This document shows, piece after piece, positions 32,319 through 40,998 of a stretch of 64,000 nt of DNA. Source of the stretch: [Phialemoniopsis] sp. UDSM-2020 (lineage: Eukaryota; Ascomycota; Sordariomycetes; Thyridiales; Thyridiaceae); contig JAEILZ010000001.1 of the NCBI GenBank assembly GCA_018873225.1, positions 5,084,001 to 5,148,000 of the forward strand, in the 5' to 3' direction. The notes beneath the pieces were generated by a model. The model searched no databases. It was given only the letters and a program-made list of their open reading frames with translations, and was not told the origin of the DNA. The position numbers and the translations under genes are program-made. The first letter of the stretch is position 1; every line of letters starts with the position of its first letter.

Positions 32319-33005
32319 GAGTAGACAGTGTCGGCAGAGAATCAAAAAAGGGGTTGAGCCTTTCAAAAAGACCAGGGGGACAGCACGCCGTGAAGCATGG
32401 CGAGAAGTTTAGACGCGAGACATAGGAGATAGAAACTAAGCTGTAAATATACATCACCTCTGTCGCGCTTTTCTTTTTCAACAACCTTCCCCTTTTCGTC
32501 TTATTTTGATGGTTTTCTAGATGGCCCTGGTCCAACCATTCAAGATGCAAAGCTGCACATCGCCACAGGAATCCTCCCGCTAAGTTTCCTGGCTTTTGGC
32601 CATACGGAACAATGATACTTCCTTCACGGTGCTCCGTCACTAACACATTTTGGATTCGGGTCAGGGTAGTATCTTGGCGGAATTGAGGCCCCGTCACCAG
32701 TCTCGCGGATTTTGCCGATATACCATTTTATCCGCCCAACGGTTCCCCACGGAGCCTCAGCATAACATTGCCGTGGCAGATTACCGACATAGGGAAATGA
32801 GCCTCACCGCTGCCGTATGAGACTGCCGATGTCGACTTGAAGTGTCGTCGACTACCGACGAAAAAAGCCGAAGTGCCATTCACGACACCACAGATGAAGT
32901 ATAAGAACTTCGGACTGAGCTTGTGAGACGGAGAGGATATGATCGATCTTTCACCAACAGCATCAGGCAACGAAGAAGTTACCACAGTTTATTGAATTGC
33001 TTATC
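32319..33005. other. Intergenic, no gene seen
   Basis: About 0.7 kb holding the 3' end of the small secreted protein gene and the promoter of the CE1 esterase. The minus-strand frame 32293-32697 has no motif. Nothing else seen. Confidence 0.5.
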
Positions 33006-33932
33006 ATGCTGCTCTCAGCTTTCAGCTTCCTCGCCTTGTGCGTAGGCGCAGGGCTCTGCGCCTTGACTCAAGTCTCAAACTTTGGAAGCAACCCTTCAGA
33101 CATTCAGATGTACATCTACGTCCCCACTGCAGTGGCCCAAAGTCCCGCTACTATCGTTGCTGTGAGTATTCCTTGTCTCATAACGGACTCAGGAGTTACT
33201 GACTGTGTACAGCTCCATCCCTGCGGCGGTTCAGCTACCCAATGGTACTCGGGTACCAAGCTCCCTTCCTACGCCGACAAGCACGGCTTCATCCTCATCT
33301 ACCCCGGCACAACACACATGAGCAACTGCTGGGACGTGCAGAATAAGGATAGCCTCACACATGGCGCCGGTGGTGACGCCGCGGGTATCATCAGCATGGT
33401 CAACTACACCCTGCAAAGGTACAACGGCGACCCAGCCAAGGTCTTCGTGATGGGTTCCTCCTCTGGTGCCATGATGACAAACGTACTGGCTGGATCCTAC
33501 CCGGACGTCTTCGAGGCCGGAGCAGCTTACTCCGGCGTGGCCCATGCTTGCTTCGCCGGTGCGCCGAGTGCCACTCCCTTCTCGCCGAATCAGACCTGCG
33601 CTCAGGGTTTGCAGCACACGCCCGGGGAGTGGGGAAACTTTGTCCGCAATTCCTACCGAGGCTACGAGGGCCGACGCCCGCGCATGCAGATCTACCATGG
33701 CTTGGCGGATAATCTCGTGCGTCCTCAGTGCGGCTATGAGGCTCTGAAGCAGTGGTCTGATGTACTTGGAGTGTCTCTGTCCAAGAATGTGACGGGTGTG
33801 CCTTCGTCTGGGTACACTCAGATGATCTATGGCGATGGTGCGAAGTTGCAGGGGTTCTTTGGCCAGGGGGTGGGACATACGGCGCCTGTTCAGGAGGAGC
33901 TTATGCTGAAGTTCTTCAATATCATATCGTGA
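33006..33932 (+). CDS. Secreted CE1-type acetylxylan/feruloyl esterase
   Basis: Exons 33006-33161 and 33213-33932 with a 51-base phase-0 intron (GTGAGT, branch CTGAC, ACAG) encode 291 residues. The intron contains no stop in frame, so a naive reading would keep it, but removing it restores the TIVALHPCGGSATQW block. A signal peptide spans about residues 1-19. The conserved core is HPCGGSA (oxyanion region), GSSSGAMMT with the nucleophile Ser, HGLADNLVRP with the acid Asp region and GVGHTAP with the catalytic His. These place it in the polyhydroxybutyrate-depolymerase-like branch of CE1 that includes fungal acetylxylan esterases and type B/C feruloyl esterases. No CBM1 is attached, unlike many relatives. 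It removes acetyl or ferulate groups from plant xylan outside the cell; which of the two cannot be told. Intact. Confidence 0.92.
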   Translation: MLLSAFSFLALCVGAGLCALTQVSNFGSNPSDIQMYIYVPTAVAQSPATIVAVSIPCLITDSGVTDCVQLHPCGGSATQWYSGTKLPSYADKHGFILIYPGTTHMSNCWDVQNKDSLTHGAGGDAAGIISMVNYTLQRYNGDPAKVFVMGSSSGAMMTNVLAGSYPDVFEAGAAYSGVAHACFAGAPSATPFSPNQTCAQGLQHTPGEWGNFVRNSYRGYEGRRPRMQIYHGLADNLVRPQCGYEALKQWSDVLGVSLSKNVTGVPSSGYTQMIYGDGAKLQGFFGQGVGHTAPVQEELMLKFFNIIS

Positions 33933-34026
33933 AAAGTGTCACATAAATGCCGTATTCACAGTTTGATCAAACTGCAGAGAGGCGAGGCAGATTTGCCAGA
34001 GCAATCCTTGTACCCTATGTTCTATC

Positions 34027-35482
34027 TCACACAGAGCCAACGTATCGGAACCAGGCATGACCAAGGGCTTGAGAAACTGAGAGGCGGTCCCCAGGCGAGA
34101 GTTTGAGTAGCTTCGTGAGAAAATCCGCAAGCAGAGCTATCTCATCTTCTGGTATGGCTTGTTTGAAGCCCTCGGGACTGTGTCTGTTCGAGATGTGAAA
34201 ACCCTCACGGAGGGCATCTTCCATGGAACGGGGCTCCGGCCTCTTATAGACAGGAGTCCGACTTGCATTTTCGTACTGCGATCTAAATGTCACGCCCGTA
34301 AGATCTTGGTCAACTTTCACCACTCGCCCATTGTCATCCGTCTCGTCTTGGAGAAACTGTCTACGGTTTGCCCACGTCTCCGACCACCAGGGCTCGGGTA
34401 GCTTGCCCAATAGCATGGCTAATTTGTGTAGGTAGTCGTCTCTGTCGTCATCGAACATGTTGAAGAGTTTCCGTCCAGTACGAATCTCGAATAGTGTGCA
34501 GCCCAGTGCCCAGAGGTCGCATCCGATACCGACTGTACTATCAAGTATCAATTCCGGAGGACAGTAGTCATGCGGAATGCCCAAGTCTGACGGGGGTCCA
34601 GACTTCTCAAAAGACTCGCCAAAGTCAATCACGCAAGCTTTGTCCGTGATCAATGCTGCTCCAGCTGGAGCGAGCATCACCTCGTCCCAATCGATGGGGT
34701 AGACGAGGTATTTTGGGGCTGTAATGAGACTGTGGTTTTCCCCGGAAGATGTGATAATTCTTGTTGTCTTGGGCCTTCCCAGAAGCTCTAACAGCTCCGT
34801 TTCTGAGAAGCCATCAAGGTCGACAAGTCGGGCGAGTATGTTTGCAGGCCGGAAGTCTTCTAAGAATCAACATCTGGACAGTTGTACGAAGAGGCAAGGC
34901 TCGAGGTTGATACAACTTACCACCGTGGCAGATCCCGGCCGAATGAAGAAGTGCCAGTGCTTCCGTGGCTTTCAAGCAGATTCTCCCAAGTTGATTCCCA
35001 AGATCCTCGTCGTGGATTATGTGGAGCAGGCGGGAGACACTGGGCCCTAGCACTGGATAGATGAAGACGAAATGCGTTCCGTTGGGGCCTGAAATATCAA
35101 AGTGATCTAGAAGCGTGCAGAAGAGTCCATCGGTTGCATCTTGCGCGTGAAGAAGTTCCTCGAGATTGGTCGCTCTCAACTCTGGACACTCGTTTGTTGA
35201 CACCTCGGCCATGAGGATCTTTGCCGCGACATAGGAGAAAGGAGTAGCTGACAAGTCTCTACAGAGCCACACATTTGCGTAGCCTCCGCTCCCAAGCTTG
35301 TGGATCACTTTATAACGTGTGGAAAGCAAGTCGCCCAAGTTCACGGGATGGTGACCACCTGGTTCGTAGTCATAGATCTTTTCAAGATCGAACGGCGGCC
35401 CTTCAATCGTCAGTCCATTTCCTTCATAACCTTGGCCGCTACTAGAGATTGATTCACTTGATGCACTATGAACAGACATCAT
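34027..35482 (-). pseudogene. SRPK-like protein kinase with a one-base frameshift
   Basis: Exon 1 (35482-34921) and exon 2 (34857-34027), joined across a 63-base intron with an AAG acceptor, would encode about 463 residues. Features in order: the glycine loop KLGSGGYANVW, the catalytic Lys in YVAAKIL, CHGDFRPANIL in place of the usual HRD loop (Asp and Asn kept, split by the intron), a SRPK-type spacer, CVIDFGES as the DFG motif, and a C-lobe ending ALGHAWFR. After LVDLDGFSE the frame is lost: the sequence has CAGAAAACGG (about 34797-34805), one A more than the three expected. The homologous sequence TELLELLGRPKTTRI continues in the next frame to the stop. No alternative acceptor fixes this. 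A homopolymer length error in the assembly is a real possibility. Such kinases are common, expanded and often lineage-specific in filamentous fungi. Confidence 0.83.
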
Positions 35483-35716
35483 GTCTCAACAATGTGGCGG
35501 AAGGTTCTGATATCAAATGGCAGTGCAAACATACAACCGAAGCAGACTAGAGTGGCGGGACAAGACCTTGGAAATTTCATGTCTTTTGAACTGCGGGGTA
35601 CCAGAGTGATCCCACCTCGGAGCCACCAACGACTTCCCGTTCAACCAGAAGTCCATGTCCACCTCCTCATTGCCCATAGCATATCAGACCTGCTTCAATA
35701 TCTCCTCTACAGCGGC

Positions 35717-36938
35717 TCACATCTGCAACTCCTGGCCCTGGAAGAACTCCAAGGCTGCCTTGATGCCCTTTCCAGTGATGGGGTCCGCAGCAATGGCCTT
35801 TTCAAGAGCTGCCCCGTTATCAGCAAGGTAGTCGACATCCGTCGGCGCCATCTTCCCGTCCCAATCGGAGCCTGTCAGCGGATCGACCGAGACCAGGTGG
35901 GCAACACGCGGAGACGGTACACCGATCTGTTTTGGAGCGTCAGCACCCGGTGGCGGGTTGGTCTGCACATCGAGAAGCGACAGTTGCAGGAGGATGTCCT
36001 CTGGGATGGTTGCGTGCTCACACCCGAATTCAGCCATGGCCATGGCTTCTCTCGGTGATAGAAAACTGGCGGGCTTGAGCAGAGGCTGCACTTCCCCCGT
36101 CTGCTCTCGAAGCTGCTTGTAAGCCTCTATGATCTGGACCATCCTTGGCGACATGGGGTGATCGACGGCAGGGTCCTCGACGTTGGGCCACTGCGACTTG
36201 TCGAAGTGGCATCAGATGACTTCTGGAGGGTTAGTGTTTGAGCTCGAAGTGCAGGAGAAAATTCCGGCTGCTTACAATTGAAGTAGGGGCTGATGGAGAG
36301 GCACTTCGCTTGGCTCGCAGCGATAGCTTGTGACACAGAGAAGAGGGAAGTGCCCAGGGTACGGATTCCCTCTTTGAGAAGAATCGGGCTTGCATTCAGG
36401 GCAGGTCCCGTCGCGGGGATCTTTATGCAGATCCGATCCTTTGAGATTCCGAGCCTCTCAAACTCACGGGCATACGAGCGAGCATGCGCTATGACCTTGT
36501 CGGTATCATAGGCGTGGAAGGCAGAGCACTGAAGCAAGACCCGGCCCTGGAGGTTGTCAAGGTTCTTCGCGCAGAGCAGTGCGCTCTAGCCACCAGTGAG
36601 TAGGAATCGCGGCAAACAGTGAGCTGGGGATCATGGAATGCGCACCATGCGATCAACAATCACTTCCCAACCTTCGTCTTTGCCTTCTTTGGCCGTCTTC
36701 ACGAACAAGTCGCGGTTCTCAGGGGCGATCATCTGTTTGTATACGATGCCCTGGTTGCTTGTCATATCGTGAGGCTTGAATGGGAGGAAGCTCGTGGCTT
36801 CCGCCGGATCCATGCAATCAATGTCGATCTTCACTGAGTTTCACAAATCTTCAGACCACTTGCGTTATTTCCCCAATCACAGCGTTGAAACTTACATTGC
36901 TCTTGGAGCTTGTCCAGCCATGTGGCATGTGCTGACAT
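35717..36938 (-). pseudogene. Transaldolase-like gene, disrupted at the third intron
   Basis: The exon model 36938-36896, 36833-36646, 36585-36276 and 36222-35717 would give about 348 residues. The family is clear: LPFKPHDMTSNQG, NLDNLQGRVLLQ, the Schiff-base Lys in ICIKIPATGPALNASP, LKEGIRTLGTSLFS, SISPYFN, MSPRMVQIIEAYKQL and ATIPEDILLQL. Transaldolase moves a dihydroxyacetone unit in the pentose phosphate pathway; fungal paralogues also sit in specialised-metabolism loci. After SISPYFN the only usable donor (GTAAGC, phase 1) and phase-compatible acceptors lead into a TGA at 36214-36212, just before CHFDKSQWPNV. With the better CAG acceptor the junction codon itself becomes TAA. The relatives I recall have NEVRAH-like sequence here, so a CGA to TGA change is the simplest reading. 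The intron 2 donor (GTGCGC) is also weak. The C-terminal half is otherwise conserved. Confidence 0.82.
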
Positions 36939-37911
36939 CTTGATGGAAAGGTCTTTTCGTACGAGCTTTAAGCATGTGCTAAAAACTTTCTGTGTCAAAG
37001 TTGGACTGCGGATAAATCAATCCCAAACATAGATATAAGATGGTGCATCGTCGCCATTGCGGAATCGGCAGTAGGTCCCCTCACCTGAGGCTTGTCCAGG
37101 GTTGCGAAGCTGTACAATGGGCGCGAATCAAATCTGGGGGAAGCTAACTGGAAATGCTCTAAAAAGCATGCACCGTGGAGTTTCCAACCACATGGTCGGA
37201 CGCGAATGGGCAGGTCAGCGAACCCCTCCTAGAACTGCACATTGTCCAAGTTACACTGCAGACTCACTGCTGTACTGCCCAGCACTCATCTGGCCCCAAA
37301 TATCCTCCTCACAGCACAATTCGGGCCCCGAGGTCGGGCTTGGAACAACAGATTGGAGACCACTCGGCGCGCCCGCGATACGGGACGACGGTGAGAGTGA
37401 CCATATGCCGGAAATTCGACTTTCAAACCAGGCCCACCCCGGCTTGGTGTACCCACAGTTTCCTGCAGTCAACGTAATATGCATCTGGCTCACTGGGATC
37501 CACCATTTTTGCTTACGGTTTGGAGAGCAAGTTGAGGGATTGAGATGTCAGATTGGCCAGCAGCCTTACCACCTTTCCCAAACAGCAACTCGAATAAGGA
37601 GGATCCAGGCAGTCAAGATTACGTTTTGCCAGTCAGGAGATGCTCAGCCATGGCTTGGAATGTTCTGGTCTCGGCTGCTGGCCTAACCACATTGCGCTAA
37701 GGGGGGCACTAATTCCGTTAACTCCAGCCATCATGCATGGCCTAGCAACTCTATTTTATCTCAATTTTATTAATCTCTACCTGACGGCCAGGCCGGATCC
37801 ATTCGGGAATCATCACGTCACTTTGTCCATAAAAGCTCAGGGACCCCTTATAATCTTCACAAGGAAAGCTCACACCAACCTCATTCATCACCTCGATCAT
37901 AATACCACAAC
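36939..37911. other. Divergent promoter region of transaldolase and SDR genes
   Basis: 973 bases between two divergent start codons with no convincing gene. A TATA-like CATAAAAG lies at 37829-37836, about 80 bases before the SDR start. Open frames in this stretch have no motif. Confidence 0.45.
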
Positions 37912-38766
37912 ATGGCAACCAGAGCACTCGTAGTTGGAGGCACCGGCGGCATCGGCTATGCCATCGCATGCCGGCTCGCTGCCGACCACCCAGGCTCGAC
38001 CGTGATCATCAGCGGTCGCACCGAGCCCAAGAATATCCCCCACCCCAACATCCAGTTTCGCCAACTAGATGCATCATCAATGGGCGCCATCTCGCGCTAC
38101 ACCGAGCAGTTCAAGTCGGTCAAGGAGGAGTGGGACATCCTCGTCCTGTCCCAGGGCATCCTCACGCTGGCCGGCAGGACCGAGACGAGCGAGGGCATCG
38201 ACAACAAGATGGCGCTGCACTACTACGGCAGGCAGCTCCTCATCCGCGAGCTCCTCCCGGCTGTCAAGAAGGACGGCCAAGTCCTCATCGTGCTAGACGG
38301 CGAGAGGGGAGACCCCTCCAAGCTAAATTGGGACGATCTCGACCTCAAGAACAACTTCTCCATTGGCAACGCCGCGAGCCACTGCATCTCCATGACCGAC
38401 GCCATGATCCAGAAGTGGGCCGCGCAGCAAAAGGAGCAGGGCGCGCAGCGGCACTTTGTCCACGCGCTGCCGGGCTTCGTCAACACCAACATCTCCACCA
38501 ACCTGCCGTGGTATCTGAAGACACCGTCCAAGATCCTGAGCAAGGTGCTGGCGACGACGCCGGAGACCTGTGCGGACAACATGCTGAAGGGCACATATGC
38601 CCGTGCAGCGGAAGGGGCCAAGACTGGCCAGCTTTGGAGCTGTATTAATGCAAAAGGGAGCTTGGTCCCTAACAAGCCCCAGTGGACGCAGGAGCAGCTG
38701 GACAAGGTGGAGGAGCACACTTGGAAGATCGTCGATGGTGTAAGCGCTGGCTCAAGTACTAAGTAG
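37912..38766 (+). CDS. Short-chain dehydrogenase/reductase-like protein lacking the YxxxK motif
   Basis: A single exon of 284 residues with no leader or membrane helix, hence cytosolic. The N-terminal nucleotide-binding loop is clear (VVGGTGGIGYAIA, residues 7-19), followed by an ISGRTEP stretch after strand 2 that suggests NADP(H). LVLSQGIL stands where classical SDRs have the NAG motif. The catalytic Ser and Tyr-x-x-x-Lys are not found. The region that should hold them reads FSIGNAASHCISMTDAMIQ, with neither the Tyr nor the Lys. This matches a fungal SDR-like subfamily that I recall as also lacking YxxxK, so it may act by another mechanism or be non-enzymatic. The gene is intact and divergent from a disrupted transaldolase; a membrane protein, regulator and ABC transporter lie downstream. 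Confidence 0.85.
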   Translation: MATRALVVGGTGGIGYAIACRLAADHPGSTVIISGRTEPKNIPHPNIQFRQLDASSMGAISRYTEQFKSVKEEWDILVLSQGILTLAGRTETSEGIDNKMALHYYGRQLLIRELLPAVKKDGQVLIVLDGERGDPSKLNWDDLDLKNNFSIGNAASHCISMTDAMIQKWAAQQKEQGAQRHFVHALPGFVNTNISTNLPWYLKTPSKILSKVLATTPETCADNMLKGTYARAAEGAKTGQLWSCINAKGSLVPNKPQWTQEQLDKVEEHTWKIVDGVSAGSSTK

Positions 38767-38925
38767 TCAGGAGAGATCATGTTATGGCCGGTGTTTTATT
38801 CGCGTTTGTACGAGTATTGAGGCAGTTACGACCTGTCATATAGGAATGAGAACTTTATACGCAACTCAATTCGCAGCGTCTAGGATTGACATCTCGAGAG
38901 AATAGGAGGTGATGGCGCTTGCATC

Positions 38926-40275
38926 TTATCCCAGATAGTCGAGCCACCCAGGCTGGTATGTCCCTTGCGGGTCGTGACAGCGAACCAAAAGCGCAAATGG
39001 AAGTATTATCTCGATCATCACATCAATATCTCTGTTCCACACCATCCTGCCAATCTTGCCCGAGAAGAGCCTAACAACGAGGAAAGCGATAATGAGGAGA
39101 ATCCCGACCGCCATCAGCGGGCCTTTGGTGATGCGATTGAGAGTCGGGAATAGGTCTATGAGCAGGATCATTGACGTTTGGCTGAAGGTCATACTGCCAG
39201 CTATGGAGAAAAAGAATCGCATGAAGGAGAAGCAAAAGCGGTCGAAACGTGTAGTTTTGGTCGGAGGAAATACATCTTTGAAGCGTGTTAATGACTTGTC
39301 CTCAAGCAGTCGGTTGAAGCAGTGCATGCGTCCGAAGAACTGCAGGCCCAGCATGGCCTTGCGGAACGTCGACCATGTACCAGGGTATAGTAACTTGTAA
39401 AACCAAAAGTCCGCTGGCCAGGATGTTCCGTAGATTGCGAACAAGGTCCAAAGTTCTGCAAAAAGGAAAACGTCAAGCTTGGGGGCGCAGCTTTCTAGGA
39501 GCCTCAGCTTGGTTGGCTCCAACTTCCATTTCACCGCTGTGCCCATGGCCATGTTGAGTCGTTCAATTTCGGCCTGCCTCTCTCTAAATGTTCGATGTGC
39601 TTGTTCTCTGAGGCCTGGTATGACTGTGATATCGGAGGTAACGATCAACAGCTCAAAAACGACCCAGGAGCAAAAGAACAGGGACCCGGTCACAACGACG
39701 AGTGTATCAAGTTGCGCATGCACCGCCCAGAGCTTGATGAACTGGGGCAGGACACCAATTGCACAGCTTGAGACACGAACCCACGAGTGGGACCGCGCGC
39801 TGACCAGAGCAACTGCATCAGGCAAGCCGTCATTGTCGACGAACCGCCCGGCTAGGATAAGGGATGCCGACCCTCGGATCCCTCGCTTTGAAAGTATCGT
39901 GCTGAGGCACCATCTCACAAGCACCGAGACAGCATCGGCCGCGTAGAGCACAGGAGACATGCGGAGAAGCCCATGGTGCGGGTACTCCATGCCAAGTAGG
40001 CGACCTGTGGGCTGAGTAAAGACATTGGTGGCGAGACATAGCATCCAAAAGAGGAGCTGCCAATGCGTGACCTCTCGCGGACACCACGCCGGTTCGTCGC
40101 TCGCGGAGAATACCGTTTGGTTGTTGGCTAACTCTAGTTTGTAGAAAGACGCTGCGGATGTTGATTTGTTGACAGAGAGGGCCTGGGACAGCGCTTGAGA
40201 GCGAAAGGCATTCGAAAGGTCAGCCAATGTCGAGTTGATTGAGCCATTGAAGGTATGTTCCGACATTATCGACAT
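38926..40275 (-). CDS. Polytopic membrane protein, family not recognised
   Basis: An open frame with about seven to eight hydrophobic helices, for example HWQLLFWMLCLATNVF, VLYAADAVSVLVRWCLS, LDTLVVVTGSLFFCSW, FLFAELWTLFAIYGTSW, PLMAVGILLIIAFLVV and MIEIILPFALLV. The ATG at 40275 (MSIMSEHTFNGS) gives 449 residues and follows a TATATAT string at 40367-40373. An alternative two-exon model starts at 40675 (MSIDAVDLELQ), with an intron 40415-40301 (GTATCA, branch CTGAC, TGTAG) that joins in phase and adds one more helix. I cannot choose between them. A central GLQFFGRMHCFNRLL block faintly recalls wax-synthase-like acyltransferases, but the expected catalytic His region is absent, so no function is assigned. 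Confidence 0.6.
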   Translation of the reverse strand: MSIMSEHTFNGSINSTLADLSNAFRSQALSQALSVNKSTSAASFYKLELANNQTVFSASDEPAWCPREVTHWQLLFWMLCLATNVFTQPTGRLLGMEYPHHGLLRMSPVLYAADAVSVLVRWCLSTILSKRGIRGSASLILAGRFVDNDGLPDAVALVSARSHSWVRVSSCAIGVLPQFIKLWAVHAQLDTLVVVTGSLFFCSWVVFELLIVTSDITVIPGLREQAHRTFRERQAEIERLNMAMGTAVKWKLEPTKLRLLESCAPKLDVFLFAELWTLFAIYGTSWPADFWFYKLLYPGTWSTFRKAMLGLQFFGRMHCFNRLLEDKSLTRFKDVFPPTKTTRFDRFCFSFMRFFFSIAGSMTFSQTSMILLIDLFPTLNRITKGPLMAVGILLIIAFLVVRLFSGKIGRMVWNRDIDVMIEIILPFALLVRCHDPQGTYQPGWLDYLG

Positions 40276-40998
40276 TGTCACAGCGAGCGAGCGAGCGACT
40301 CTACACGCATGCGTCAGGGTGAATGAGAGAAGGTAGAAGCAAAGAAACTGGACAGCAGTTTGTTCGATATATATCTCTGTGTCAAATTCCAAGTGGCTGA
40401 GTTTGCGAGTGATACCTTGCGCGAGGCTTAGGGGCCAATGATGTCCAGTGAGAGCCAAGGCATAATCGCCACCCCGCACTGCCTGCATGCACATTGACCT
40501 CAGAGAGCGTTAATCGCCACACAGCGAGAAGGACGAAGATCAGCGCATAATATTCTGCGCTTTCAGAGCTCATCCAGCTTCCGAGACCCAAAGTGCTTCG
40601 CCCTTGGTCATCAGGCAATGGCTTACCATATCTGAGAGCATCTTGAAGTTCGAGATCTACAGCATCAATGCTCACGGTCCAGTCTTGGCACGGTCAATTA
40701 AGGGGCGCGATAAGGCAATCACATGACCTTATCGGTGCACGTGATAGGCGGGATGGTGGATAGCGCTGGCGAACGACGCAATTTCGAGATCGACTTCCTA
40801 ATTTAGTCGCGAAATCAGGCAGACAGGAGGCTGAACAGGGCGACAATTCGGCCAATCCGTGATGCAGTGTGCTCGCGTTTTACTATTTCGGCCAAATATC
40901 GATTACACGAGATGTGACCGTCGAGGATGAGAAGTGACGTCATCGCCAAACAATGCCCAAGCAATCAGCAGCAGGGTAAGCATTGAACCGAGCATCCC

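Noticed and set aside
33162..33212. Reading the CE1 esterase as intronless
   Set aside because: The 51-base stretch is in frame but has GTGAGT, CTGAC and ACAG signals and interrupts the conserved block before HPCGG.
38926..40275. Calling the membrane protein a wax synthase-like acyltransferase
   Set aside because: Only one loop is faintly similar and the expected catalytic His environment is missing.
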